12,562 nucleotides of DNA from an uncultured Neisseria sp. (GTDB taxonomy: Bacteria; Pseudomonadota; Gammaproteobacteria; Burkholderiales; Neisseriaceae): assembly GCA_927911515.1 (NCBI GenBank), contig CAKMQH010000097.1, positions 1 to 12,562 on the forward strand, given 5' to 3'. The position numbers were made by a program, and so were the translations under genes. The notes beneath the pieces are model-generated. The model ran no database searches, was not told where the DNA came from, and saw only the letters and a program-made list of their open reading frames with translations. Below are positions 1 to 7,519 of the stretch, in pieces (within the stretch, counting starts at the first letter, position 1; the number at the start of each line of letters is the position of its first letter).

Positions 1-104
1 ATATTTGATAAAAAAAAATAATAAATACAAAATAAGGAACTTCATATAATGGTCATCATGTACGGAGTAGTAAATCATGCTTCGAACCATTTGTTTTCTG
101 AATC

Positions 105-129
105 AATTTTATTTTTTAGAAATAAAATT
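105..129. repeat. AT-only inverted repeat in the adhesin leader
   Basis: Arms AATTTTATTT (105-114) and AAATAAAATT (120-129) are perfectly complementary across a 5-nt spacer. The stem is entirely A/T, so it is weak. It could be the end of an upstream transcript or a protein-binding site. The rest of 1-189 is AT-rich non-coding DNA in which I recognise nothing further. Confidence 0.4.
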
Positions 130-189
130 TTATGTATTTCACTACTGCTCAACGACCAGCGGTATGCATATTAGATAAACGGCACATAT

Positions 190-219
190 TTGTCAATCAA
201 AATATGCAAAATATATAGA
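190..219 (+). promoter_or_regulatory. Candidate sigma-70 promoter of the adhesin gene
   Basis: TTGTCA (190-195, 5 of 6 to the -35 consensus) is followed after 16 nt by TATATA (212-217), or after 18 nt by TATAGA (214-219). Transcription would start near 225 and give a leader of about 40 nt before the ATG at 265. The TTG inside this -35 could also be read as a start codon. A promoter here, with a good ribosome site at 253-259, argues against that longer reading. No transcript evidence is available. Confidence 0.45.
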
Positions 220-264
220 TTCATCCATATTATTATTTTATGTGTTTTTATCAGGGAGATAATT

Positions 265-1524
265 ATGAAACACAAAACACACATGAATCGTTTTACCGCG
301 CTCAACAAAACGGTGGCTTTGTCATTGGCAGCTGCAGGTCTTGTTTCTGCTTCGCCTGCGTTTGCAGCAGCGCTGACAAATGCTTCTTATGTAAGCATTA
401 ACGATAACAACGAACCTGTCCGTGGCAACTACGACAGCAAGGGCGCAACTGGCCGTTACGGTGTAGCTATCGGCGTTAACGCCAGCGCACAAAGCCTCAG
501 CACTGTTGCAATTGGTTCTGAAACTACTGCTAAAGATGAATCTGCCACTGCAGTTGGCACACTCTCCAAGGCTGAAGGCACTGCTGCTGCTGCTTTCGGT
601 CAAGGTGCCAATGCAACTGCTAATGCAGCCACTGCAATCGGTCGCCAAGCTGCTGCCAAAGGCAACAGCAGCACCGCAGTAGGCTCTGCTTCTGTAGCTG
701 ATGGCTTGTCTTCTACTGCATTTGGTTCTGGCTCTAACGCTACAGCTCCTGCCTCAACTGCAGTTGGACAAGGCACTCAAGCAACCGGTGCTTACACTGT
801 TGCAGTAGGTCAAAAAGCTCAAGCCAAGGGTGTTTCTTCAGCTGCAGTGGGCTCTGCTTCTGTTGCCGAAGGTAACTATTCGATTGCTACAGGTGCCGCC
901 TCCCAAGCTACCGGAAACGCCAGCGTAGCTTCTGGTCTACAGGCTCAAGCTAAAGGCGGTTCTTCTGTCGCTATCGGTCGCGGAGCGATTGCAAGTGATG
1001 AATACTCTGTTGCTTTAGGCGCAGGTTCTACTACTTCTGCTGCAGTAGGTACAAATACCGCTACTGTAAACGGTGTAACTTACAGCGGCTTTGCCGGCAC
1101 CACTCCAACATCCACAGTGAGTGTAGGTTCAGCAGGCAACGAACGTACCATTACTAATGTTGCAGCTGGTCGCATCACACCTACCAGCACAGATGCTATC
1201 AACGGCAGCCAACTGTACCAAGTAGCCGCACAAACAAACGGTAACAGCATTGTTATCAATAATCTTCAAGATCGTATCAACGATATGAACAAAGACCTGC
1301 GTGCAGGTATCGCCGGTGCCACAGCAATCGGTTTCCTGCAACGTCCTAACGAAGCAGGTAAAAGCATCGTTTCTGCAGCTGTAGGCGGCTATCGTGGTCA
1401 ACAAGCAGTCGCTGTTGGTTATGCACACAATTCCGATAACAACAAATGGTCCATCAAAACCGGCGTAAGCGTGAACACCCGCAAAGATGTTAACTGGGGC
1501 GGAAGCGTCGGCTACCAATGGTAA
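265..1524 (+). CDS. YadA-like trimeric autotransporter adhesin
   Basis: Surface adhesin expected to trimerise and thread its passenger through its own outer-membrane barrel. I start it at ATG 265 (419 aa) because GGGAG lies about 6 nt upstream; a second ATG at 283 is possible. Residues 1-35 are an extended signal peptide cleaved near A-F-A-A. Residues about 66-253 are a head of about 14-residue repeats of the form TAVGS-x-A-x-A-x-G. Residues 286-320 are a YadA neck (SVGSAGNERTITNVAAGRI, then DAINGSQLYQV). Residues 321-347 are a very short coiled-coil stalk, and 348-419 are the YadA anchor, ending in aromatic YQW as outer-membrane barrels do. Compared with NadA or NhhA the stalk is minimal, so the head would sit close to the membrane. 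It is followed 65 nt later by a lipoprotein gene, probably co-transcribed. Family assignment is firm; the receptor is unknown. Confidence 0.93.
   Translation: MKHKTHMNRFTALNKTVALSLAAAGLVSASPAFAAALTNASYVSINDNNEPVRGNYDSKGATGRYGVAIGVNASAQSLSTVAIGSETTAKDESATAVGTLSKAEGTAAAAFGQGANATANAATAIGRQAAAKGNSSTAVGSASVADGLSSTAFGSGSNATAPASTAVGQGTQATGAYTVAVGQKAQAKGVSSAAVGSASVAEGNYSIATGAASQATGNASVASGLQAQAKGGSSVAIGRGAIASDEYSVALGAGSTTSAAVGTNTATVNGVTYSGFAGTTPTSTVSVGSAGNERTITNVAAGRITPTSTDAINGSQLYQVAAQTNGNSIVINNLQDRINDMNKDLRAGIAGATAIGFLQRPNEAGKSIVSAAVGGYRGQQAVAVGYAHNSDNNKWSIKTGVSVNTRKDVNWGGSVGYQW
676..872 (+). repeat. Head-domain DNA repeat at 168-bp offset
   Basis: The 29-bp stretches 676-704 and 844-872 are near identical and share GGCTCTGCTTCTGT exactly (682-695 and 850-863). 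The offset of 168 bp is 56 codons, or four 14-residue head repeats. This points to duplication of a four-repeat block (residues about 129-184 and 185-240), with divergence elsewhere in the block. Confidence 0.6.
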
Positions 1525-1589
1525 GACCTAGAGGGGATGACTTAAAAGCATCTCTATCTATCAAAGATTTGATATAAAAAGGAAAAAAC

Positions 1590-2063
1590 ATGAAATTATC
1601 GAAATTTGTATTGCCTGCAATTGCAGCACTCGCCCTAGCAGCCTGTGGTAATCTGAGCAAAGTCAGCAAAGAAGGTACTACTGACAATCCAGTATGGCCT
1701 GATGCAGCAAAAACCACCTTCCGCCACGATGGCACCCAACATGGTTCTTGGCCAAACTGGGACAATGTCCGTCAAATTGAAGCTGGCATGAACAAGGATC
1801 AAATCTATGAGTTGATCGGTCGCCCTCACTTCCAAGAAGGTCTCTATGGTGTACGTGAGTGGGACTACTTGTTCAACTACCGTGAAAATGGCGAACACAA
1901 AACCTGTCAATTCAAAATTCTGTTTGATAAAAACAAGGATGCACAATCATTCTATTGGATGCCTGAAGGCTGTGGTCCGAAAAAAGCAGAACCTCAAGTT
2001 GTTCGCGAAGTCATCATCCGCGAAGTTGCACCTGCTCCTGTACAGACTCGCATTCGCCAATAA
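1590..2063 (+). CDS. BamE/SmpA-OmlA-domain lipoprotein, adhesin partner
   Basis: A 157-aa predicted lipoprotein. Residues 1-18 are a signal peptide ending in the lipobox L16-A17-A18-C19, so the mature protein would begin with acylated Cys19. Residues about 56-125 match the SmpA/OmlA (BamE) pattern: WDNVRQIEAGMNKDQIYELI, then GRPHFQEG and REWDYLFNY. Cys106 and Cys128 could form a disulfide. The tail (131-157) is rich in charge, valine and proline. The start has AAGGA 9 nt upstream. It lies directly downstream of the adhesin and shares its terminators. BamE is a BAM accessory lipoprotein. Acinetobacter TpgA, which holds the trimeric adhesin AtaA on peptidoglycan, also has such a domain, followed by an OmpA-like domain that is absent here. 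A role in adhesin secretion or stability is inferred. It could instead be an unrelated SmpA-like lipoprotein. Confidence 0.85.
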   Translation: MKLSKFVLPAIAALALAACGNLSKVSKEGTTDNPVWPDAAKTTFRHDGTQHGSWPNWDNVRQIEAGMNKDQIYELIGRPHFQEGLYGVREWDYLFNYRENGEHKTCQFKILFDKNKDAQSFYWMPEGCGPKKAEPQVVREVIIREVAPAPVQTRIRQ

Positions 2064-2081
2064 GTTCATCAACTAATGAAC

Positions 2082-2117
2082 TGAGTTCCTATTTTAATTT
2101 ATTGAAATAGGAACTCA
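2082..2117 (+). terminator. 13-bp hairpin after the adhesin-lipoprotein pair
   Basis: TGAGTTCCTATTT (2082-2094) pairs perfectly with AAATAGGAACTCA (2105-2117) around a 10-nt loop, 18 nt after the lipoprotein stop codon. No T-run follows, so on its own it may protect the 3' end rather than terminate. Confidence 0.6.
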
Positions 2118-2126
2118 AATCTAATT

Positions 2127-2163
2127 AAAGCCGGATTATGTATTCAAACATGATCCGGCTTTT
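2127..2163 (+). terminator. Rho-independent terminator
   Basis: AAAGCCGGAT (2127-2136) pairs with ATCCGGCTTT (2153-2162) around a 16-nt loop. T-rich sequence follows (TTTTAGCATTTTTAG). This GC-centred stem is the more convincing terminator of the two-gene unit. It lies only 9 nt beyond the previous hairpin. Confidence 0.75.
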
Positions 2164-2175
2164 AGCATTTTTAGT

Positions 2176-2187
2176 TTCAGACGACCC
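2176..2187 (-). other. DNA uptake sequence (11/12)
   Basis: TTCAGACGACCC, the complement of GGGTCGTCTGAA. It differs from AG-mucDUS only at the outermost base. It sits just past the terminator and is not paired into a hairpin. Confidence 0.8.
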
Positions 2188-2303
2188 GCCTGAGGCATAT
2201 TCCCATCATACTGTCTCTTAAATACCACCAAATTATCTCGCTAGAAACAGCTCTCAACGCCATCCTTAAAGGATAGCCTCATACAAAGTTTCACCTAGAA
2301 GTG

Positions 2304-2330
2304 TTGCAACTGTATTGTTTGCCTTATAAT
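2304..2330 (+). promoter_or_regulatory. Possible promoter upstream of pilF
   Basis: A perfect TATAAT (2325-2330) is preceded after 15 nt by TTGCAA (2304-2309, 4 of 6). The spacing is short, and the start codon is 260 nt downstream, implying a long leader. It is the best -10 match in the gene-free stretch 2188-2590, where I found no small gene. AT-rich DNA often yields chance matches. Confidence 0.3.
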
Positions 2331-2368
2331 AACGGCTCTTTAGAAGTTTCCAATATTTCCCTCCTATA

Positions 2369-2411
2369 ATATTCCGCATAAATAAGGGGATTGCACATAA
2401 TAGCGGAATAT
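2369..2411. repeat. 9-bp inverted repeat in the pilF leader
   Basis: ATATTCCGC (2369-2377) and GCGGAATAT (2403-2411) are perfect inverted copies separated by 25 nt. They lie about 40 nt downstream of the candidate TATAAT. They could be an operator or form a leader hairpin; the sequence does not say which. Confidence 0.4.
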
Positions 2412-2523
2412 CATATTATCTTTTAGTAATAAAATAAAAACACTTAGAATAAAATTCCCTTTTAATACAGCTAAATACAAAAATATTGAGTAAACAACAG
2501 GACCTACTCCTTTGTGAAATAAT

Positions 2524-2545
2524 TTCTCAGCAGACTATCTGAGAA
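2524..2545 (+). promoter_or_regulatory. Small hairpin upstream of the pilF start
   Basis: TTCTCAG (2524-2530) pairs with CTGAGAA (2539-2545) around an 8-nt loop, 45 nt before the pilF ATG. The ribosome site of pilF is weak (ACGGACA), so a nearby stem could affect access. That role is inference only. Confidence 0.35.
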
Positions 2546-2590
2546 TATCTGGCTGTGTAAAAGGTTATACAAGAAACGGACAATTGAATA

Positions 2591-4270
2591 ATGAGTATCG
2601 GACTATTACGCGTACTGCTTCAAAGCCAAACCATTACAAATGCACAAGCTGAACATTACGGCAACGCCTTAAAAACAGGTAAAGAAATCCTACCTATGCT
2701 TTTTGCGGATGGCATCATCTCCCCTAAAAGTTTAGGTGAATTAGTTGCACGTGTATTCAGCTACCCATTATTGGATTTGCATCATTACCCTCGCAGCAAC
2801 ATCATTACTGATGTTTTAAGCGAAGAACAAATGGTTCAAAATCGCTGCATACCGATATTCCGTCGCGGCCGTAAAGTTTATTTAGCCGTATCCGACCCGA
2901 CACAAATCCAAAACTTCCAAAAAATCACTTTTTCTTCAGGTGTTACGATAGATTTGGTTGTCGTACCTGATGACCAATTAAGTTCCCTCTTAGAGTGGCT
3001 GGGACAACGTTCCACCACCATTTTAAAAGAGATCAGTGAAGAACAAGAAGCTGCGCAACCCTCACAAGCTCTCTACATTGACAATGAAGAAGCTGAAGAT
3101 GGTCCTATCCCTCGTTTTATTCATAAAACTTTATCGGATGCACTAAATGCAGGCGCATCTGATATACACTTCGAATTTTACGAACAAATGGCTCGTGTCC
3201 GTTTTCGCGTAGACGGACAGCTAAGAGAAGTGGTTCAACCGCCTGTTGCAGTACGCGGACAACTGGCTTCACGCATCAAAGTAATGGCGCGTTTGGATAT
3301 TTCTGAAAAACGTGTACCACAAGATGGTCGCATTCAGATTGCTTTCCATAAACATGGTCGCCCCATTGATTTCCGCGTGAGTACGCTACCCACCCTTTTT
3401 GGTGAAAAAGTAGTAATGCGTATTCTGAATTCTGATTCGGCAACTTTAAATATCGACCAACTGGGATTCGAGCCTTTCCAAAAAGAAATGCTGCTTGAGG
3501 CCATTCATCGCCCTTATGGCATGGTATTGGTAACAGGTCCGACAGGTTCAGGTAAAACCGTATCGCTTTATACGTGTCTGAATATTTTAAATACAGAAGA
3601 CGTCAATATTTCCACCGCAGAAGACCCTGCGGAGATTAATTTGCCTGGTATCAACCAAGTCAACGTCAATGATAAACAAGGTTTGACTTTTGCTGCAGCA
3701 TTGAAATCTTTCTTGCGTCAAGACCCTGATATCATCATGGTCGGTGAGATTCGTGATTTGGAAACTGCGGATATTGCCATCAAAGCGGCACAAACCGGAC
3801 ATATGGTGTTTTCAACTTTGCACACTAATAACGCACCTGCAACACTATCCCGTATGTTGAACATGGGTGTTGCTCCATTCAACATTGCCAGTTCCGTCAG
3901 CTTAATTATGGCACAACGATTATTGCGTCGTCTGTGTTCAAGCTGTAAACGTGAGGTTGAGCGTCCTCCAGTTCCTGCATTAAAAAAAGCAGGATTTACA
4001 GATGAAGATTTAGCAAAAGATTGGAAACTCTACCGCCCTGTTGGCTGCGATAGTTGTCGTGGTAAAGGCTTTAAAGGCCGTGTCGGCGTCTACGAAGTCA
4101 TGCCGATTACTGAGGAAATGCAACGTGTCATTATGAATAATGGTACGGAAGTTGATATTATGAATATGGCTTATAAAGAAGGTATGGTTGATTTGCGCCG
4201 TGCAGGTTTGTTAAAAGCTATGCAAGGTTTGACTTCATTAGAAGAAGTTATTGCTCACACTAACGATTAA
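2591..4270 (+). CDS. pilF: Type IV pilus extension ATPase PilF (PilB/GspE)
   Basis: Cytoplasmic hexameric ATPase that powers pilin polymerisation at the inner membrane, working against the platform protein PilG. 559 aa, the usual size for the family. Residues about 1-150 are the N-terminal MshEN/T2SSE_N region. The ATPase core has Walker A GPTGSGKT at 316-323, a following Asp-box region (EDPAEINLPGINQVNVND), Walker B DIIMVGEIRD from 380 with Glu386, and a His-box region (GHMVFSTLHTNN). Four zinc-binding cysteines, C449/C452 and C486/C489, are typical of PilB rather than the PilT retraction ATPases. It is the first gene of the pilF-pilG-pilD-coaE-yacG cluster. The neisserial gene is called pilF although it corresponds to pilB elsewhere. 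The coding sequence appears intact. Confidence 0.97.
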   Translation: MSIGLLRVLLQSQTITNAQAEHYGNALKTGKEILPMLFADGIISPKSLGELVARVFSYPLLDLHHYPRSNIITDVLSEEQMVQNRCIPIFRRGRKVYLAVSDPTQIQNFQKITFSSGVTIDLVVVPDDQLSSLLEWLGQRSTTILKEISEEQEAAQPSQALYIDNEEAEDGPIPRFIHKTLSDALNAGASDIHFEFYEQMARVRFRVDGQLREVVQPPVAVRGQLASRIKVMARLDISEKRVPQDGRIQIAFHKHGRPIDFRVSTLPTLFGEKVVMRILNSDSATLNIDQLGFEPFQKEMLLEAIHRPYGMVLVTGPTGSGKTVSLYTCLNILNTEDVNISTAEDPAEINLPGINQVNVNDKQGLTFAAALKSFLRQDPDIIMVGEIRDLETADIAIKAAQTGHMVFSTLHTNNAPATLSRMLNMGVAPFNIASSVSLIMAQRLLRRLCSSCKREVERPPVPALKKAGFTDEDLAKDWKLYRPVGCDSCRGKGFKGRVGVYEVMPITEEMQRVIMNNGTEVDIMNMAYKEGMVDLRRAGLLKAMQGLTSLEEVIAHTND

Positions 4271-4276
4271 ACCATT

Positions 4277-4314
4277 GAATCGAAGAAATACGGGGACTTG
4301 TGTTTTCTTCATTC
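4277..4314 (+). promoter_or_regulatory. Intercistronic hairpin between pilF and pilG
   Basis: GAAT-C-GAAGAAA (4277-4288) pairs with TTTCTTC-ATTC (4304-4314), giving 11 base pairs with one bulged C and a 15-nt loop. It begins 6 nt after the pilF stop and ends before the pilG ribosome site. No T-run follows, so a processing, stability or partial-attenuation signal is more likely than a full terminator. Confidence 0.45.
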
Positions 4315-4341
4315 TTAAACATTAAACCAAGGGGTAACAAA

Positions 4342-5583
4342 ATGGCTCAAAGAGAGCAAAAAAAGGCTTATTCGCTCAAAAAAACAAAGGCAAAACGTTT
4401 TACGTTTGAAGGTAAAAATACCAATACGGATCAATTAGTCCGAGGTGAAGTAGTCGCCAAAGACGAAGAAGAAGCGCGTAAAAAGCTCCAACGCCGCGGG
4501 ATACGCCCTTTACGTATCAGTAAAGTAAAGGCAACTAAAAAGCGTCGTATTACTCAGGAAGACATCACTGTCTTTACCCGTCAACTCGCCACCATGATGA
4601 AAGCAGGTCTGCCTTTAATGCAGGCTTTTGAAATTGTCGCACGCGGACACTCCAACCCATCCATGACTGAAATGTTGATGCAAGTCCGTGCAGATGTGGA
4701 ACAAGGTAGTGCATTAGGTAAATCATTTGCCAAATACCCAAAATATTTTGACCGTTTTTATTGCAATCTAATTGCAGCCGGTGAAGCTGGCGGTGTTTTG
4801 GAAAGCCTATTGGATAAACTTGCTGTATATAAAGAAAAAACACAAGCCATTAAGAAAAAAGTAAAAACCGCACTGACGTATCCGATTTCCATTGTAGTTG
4901 TTGCAGTTGTACTAATTTTTGTAATGATGCGCTGGGTTCTGCCTGCATTTAAAGAAGTTTACTCAAACATGGGGGCCGAATTACCGGGTATGACACAAAC
5001 AGTCATGAATATTTCCGACTTTTTTGTGGAGTATGGCTGGATTATGATTATTGCAGTAATTGGCATTGGTTTTGGTGTATATAAACTACATCAGAAATCT
5101 CCTGAATTTCAAAAACGTGTAGATGCCATGGTTTTACGTATGCCTATTTTTGGCTCTATCATTCGTAAAGCAACTATTGCACGTTGGGCTCGTACTACTT
5201 CTACCTTATTTGCTGCTGGTGTCCCTTTGGTTGAGGTTTTAGATTCTGTATCAGGTGCTGCCGGCAATATACTCTATGAAGAAGCAACGCAAGACATCCG
5301 TGCAAAAGTTACTCAAGGTCTCTCTTTGACTTCAAGTATGCAAAGTACGGATATGTTCCCCAATATGGTTATTCAAATGGCTGCTATTGGTGAAGAATCC
5401 GGTTCATTGGATGATATGTTAAATAAAGCTGCAGAGTTTTATGAGGAAGAAGTTGATAACTCTGTATCACAACTATCTTCTTTAATGGAGCCGATTATCA
5501 TGGTGGTTTTGGGATCTATTATCGGCACAATCCTCGTGGCAATGTATCTGCCGCTGTTTAACCTCGGCAACGTAGTAGGTTAA
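4342..5583 (+). CDS. pilG: Type IV pilus inner-membrane platform PilG (PilC/GspF)
   Basis: Polytopic inner-membrane protein that couples the PilF motor to pilin insertion. I choose ATG 4342 (413 aa) because AAGGGG lies 8 nt upstream. A GTG at 4300 would add 14 residues but overlaps the intercistronic hairpin and lacks a good ribosome site. The basic cytoplasmic N-terminus is followed by two T2SSF domains (about 74-198 and 277-399). Membrane segments lie near 181-203, 231-248 and 384-405. Each domain carries the characteristic LATMMKAGLPL or STLFAAGVPLVEVL segment and the GEAGG or GEESGS motif. The next gene starts 1 nt after its stop, so the two are surely co-transcribed. Named pilC in other bacteria; in Neisseria pilC means an unrelated adhesin. 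Confidence 0.96.
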   Translation: MAQREQKKAYSLKKTKAKRFTFEGKNTNTDQLVRGEVVAKDEEEARKKLQRRGIRPLRISKVKATKKRRITQEDITVFTRQLATMMKAGLPLMQAFEIVARGHSNPSMTEMLMQVRADVEQGSALGKSFAKYPKYFDRFYCNLIAAGEAGGVLESLLDKLAVYKEKTQAIKKKVKTALTYPISIVVVAVVLIFVMMRWVLPAFKEVYSNMGAELPGMTQTVMNISDFFVEYGWIMIIAVIGIGFGVYKLHQKSPEFQKRVDAMVLRMPIFGSIIRKATIARWARTTSTLFAAGVPLVEVLDSVSGAAGNILYEEATQDIRAKVTQGLSLTSSMQSTDMFPNMVIQMAAIGEESGSLDDMLNKAAEFYEEEVDNSVSQLSSLMEPIIMVVLGSIIGTILVAMYLPLFNLGNVVG

Positions 5584-5584
5584 T

Positions 5585-6448
5585 ATGTTGGAATCTTTGG
5601 ATACATTAGCTCCATTTGCTATTCCATTATCTGTCGTAGTCGGTTTATTAATCGGAAGTTTTCTGAATGTCGTCATTTACCGCGTTCCCGTGATGATGGA
5701 ACGCGGCTGGACTCAGTTTGCGAAAGAGCATTTGCAACTTGAATTAACGGAAGAAGAGCAGCAACCGTTCAATTTGATGAAACCGGATTCCCGCTGCCCT
5801 AAGTGTCATGCTCCGGTAAAGGCTTGGCAAAATATTCCGATTGTCAGTTATCTGATGCTTGGCGGTAAATGTGGTTCGTGTAAAACGCCCATCAGCATCC
5901 GTTATCCCTTAATCGAATTATTGACCGGTATATTGTTTGGCGTAGTAGCGTGGCAATATGGCTGGACGATGGCGGCATTCGGTGGGTTAATATTGACTGC
6001 AATATTGATTGCATTGACCTTTATCGATGCAGATACTCAATATTTACCAGACAGCCTGACCCTGCCGTTGATATGGTTAGGTTTGTTGTTTAATTTGAAC
6101 GGCACATTCGTGCCATTGAAATCCGCCGTCTTAGGCGCGGTTTTTGGTTACATGAGCTTATGGTTGTTATGTTTCATCTATAAGCTTTTGACTGGAAAAA
6201 TCGGTATGGGTAACGGCGATTTTAAATTGCTGGCTGCTCTAGGTGCATGGCTTGGGGTCAGCATTTTACCTGTATTGGTTTTTATGGCAGCGTTAATTGG
6301 TCTGATTGGTGCGATTATCGGACGTGTTGCCAAAGGACAATATTTTGCTTTCGGTCCGAGTTTGGCCATTGCCGGCTGGATTATTTTAGTAGCTAATGAG
6401 CCGGTACATCGTGCCGTCACTTGGTGGCTGACCAAATCAGGGTTTTAA
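5585..6448 (+). CDS. pilD: Prepilin peptidase / N-methyltransferase PilD
   Basis: Inner-membrane aspartic protease that removes the prepilin leader and methylates the new N-terminus, acting on pilins and pseudopilins. 287 aa, full length. Residues 13-33 form the first membrane segment. A cytoplasmic loop has the zinc tetracysteine C71/C74 and C96/C99. The protease signatures are FIDADTQYLPDSLTLP (145-160, with Asp148 and Asp150) and GMGNGDFKLLAALGAW (207-222, with Asp212). Several further hydrophobic helices follow. The start is one base after the pilG stop (TAATATG), and the stop is one base before coaE, so translation is probably coupled throughout. The presence of the cysteine loop indicates the bifunctional form. 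Confidence 0.97.
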   Translation: MLESLDTLAPFAIPLSVVVGLLIGSFLNVVIYRVPVMMERGWTQFAKEHLQLELTEEEQQPFNLMKPDSRCPKCHAPVKAWQNIPIVSYLMLGGKCGSCKTPISIRYPLIELLTGILFGVVAWQYGWTMAAFGGLILTAILIALTFIDADTQYLPDSLTLPLIWLGLLFNLNGTFVPLKSAVLGAVFGYMSLWLLCFIYKLLTGKIGMGNGDFKLLAALGAWLGVSILPVLVFMAALIGLIGAIIGRVAKGQYFAFGPSLAIAGWIILVANEPVHRAVTWWLTKSGF

Positions 6449-6449
6449 T

Positions 6450-7079
6450 ATGACTTTATGGATAGGTTTGACAGGCGGTATCGGCAGCGGGAAATCTAAA
6501 ACAGCAAAAATCTTTTCTGATTTGGGAGTCCCGCACATTGATGCCGATGCCCTGAGTCGAAACCTGACGGCGGATAACGGTATAGCATTACCGGCTATCC
6601 GCCGTCTTTTTGGCGACAAGATTTTTGATACCCAAAACAGTCTGAACCGTGCTGCTTTGAGAGATATTGTTTTCAGACGACCTCAAGCCAAAAAAGAATT
6701 AGAAGAAGTATTACTGCCTTTGATTTTAAATGAAATCAAATCAGCCAAAACCCGCTATCCTAGCGCAGCATACGGCATCATCGATGTACCCTTACTGATT
6801 GAAAATCCGGAATTTTTAGCGGTTGTTGATAGAGTATTGGTGATTGATGTTTCTGAAGCAACGCAAATTCTTCGTGTTCAGCAAAGAAGCGGTTTGAATA
6901 CAGAAGAGATCAAGCGCATTATGAACACTCAGGCCAGTCGCAAAACGCGGCTGCTCTATGCAGATGATGTCTTAGAAAATGAAGGGACTTTATCTGAATT
7001 GACCAAAAAAATTCAGGGGCTGCATAGGTTTTATCTGGGATATTCCGGTAAATCGAAATTTGGTACATCATTGCCTTAA
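6450..7079 (+). CDS. coaE: Dephospho-CoA kinase
   Basis: Catalyses the last step of coenzyme A synthesis, ATP-dependent 3'-phosphorylation of dephospho-CoA, in the cytosol. 209 aa. P-loop GGIGSGKS at residues 9-16, and the conserved HIDAD (Asp31, Asp33) that begins the substrate-binding region. A further conserved stretch is DVPLLIEN in mid-protein, then the lid region. It follows pilD by one base, the conserved pilD-coaE linkage seen in many beta- and gammaproteobacteria. There is no obvious functional link, so shared expression is probably historical. A complete uptake sequence is embedded at 6672-6683, read as F-R-R-P. Confidence 0.96.
   Translation: MTLWIGLTGGIGSGKSKTAKIFSDLGVPHIDADALSRNLTADNGIALPAIRRLFGDKIFDTQNSLNRAALRDIVFRRPQAKKELEEVLLPLILNEIKSAKTRYPSAAYGIIDVPLLIENPEFLAVVDRVLVIDVSEATQILRVQQRSGLNTEEIKRIMNTQASRKTRLLYADDVLENEGTLSELTKKIQGLHRFYLGYSGKSKFGTSLP
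6672..6683 (-). other. DNA uptake sequence inside coaE
   Basis: Exact TTCAGACGACCT (complement of AGGTCGTCTGAA). In the coaE frame it contributes Phe-Arg-Arg-Pro. It is the only copy within the 5-kb pilF-yacG cluster. Confidence 0.9.
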
Positions 7080-7133
7080 CGTGAAATGTCTCTATCAACA
7101 AACAAGGCATAAATGATTTGTAAGGAATAAATA

Positions 7134-7319
7134 ATGACTGAAGTAACGACTGTGAAATGTCCGACCTGTCAAAAGCCGGTGATATGGAATGAAGAGAGCA
7201 AATACCGGCCTTTTTGCAGTCAACGCTGCCGATTGATTGACTTAGGCGAATGGGCGCAAGAGAAATATACGGTTGCAGCGGAAGAAGATGATAGCTTATC
7301 GGATTTATTGAAATCATAA
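7134..7319 (+). CDS. yacG: Zinc-binding DNA gyrase inhibitor YacG
   Basis: A 61-aa zinc protein. In E. coli, YacG binds GyrB and inhibits gyrase. The four ligands are C9, C12, C28 and C32 (CPTC then CSQRC), followed by the conserved RLIDLGEWA segment and an acidic tail. AAGGA precedes the ATG with good spacing. It lies 54 nt after coaE, as in many proteobacteria, where zapD may sit between them; zapD is absent here. It is the last gene of the cluster before the terminator at 7412-7478. Confidence 0.94.
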   Translation: MTEVTTVKCPTCQKPVIWNEESKYRPFCSQRCRLIDLGEWAQEKYTVAAEEDDSLSDLLKS

Positions 7320-7411
7320 ACGATAAAGCATAACTATCTAATAGAACTGAATTAACAAACAAAAGCTAAAGCCATTTACCCCTCTCCTTCCCATTAGATG
7401 ATAGAAAACAC

Positions 7412-7478
7412 AAAAAGGTCGTCTGAAAAAAGCAAACTCCGTTTTACCTTACGGAAGCAGCATTTTCAGAGACCTTTT
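7412..7478. terminator. Bidirectional DUS-derived terminator
   Basis: AAAAAGGTCGTCTGAAAA (from 7412, holding an exact AG-mucDUS at 7416-7427) pairs with TTTTCAGAGACCTTTT (7463-7478). The right arm lacks one base of the uptake core, leaving a single bulged G. A minor inner stem (TCCGT/ACGGA) lies in the loop. T-runs follow on both strands, so it can serve yacG on the plus strand and the convergent His-rich gene on the minus strand. Confidence 0.75.
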
Positions 7479-7519
7479 GTTCTTAACGCTTTATACGGAA
7501 GAAATATCTTCTATTACGT

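Noticed and set aside
10..18. A9 homopolymer as a phase-variation tract
   Set aside because: It is about 250 nt upstream of the adhesin start, upstream of the likely promoter and not in a coding frame; nothing supports switching.
190..264. N-terminal extension of the adhesin from a TTG at 190
   Set aside because: The TTG lies in the likely -35 hexamer and has no ribosome site. ATG 265 has GGGAG upstream and a proper signal peptide.
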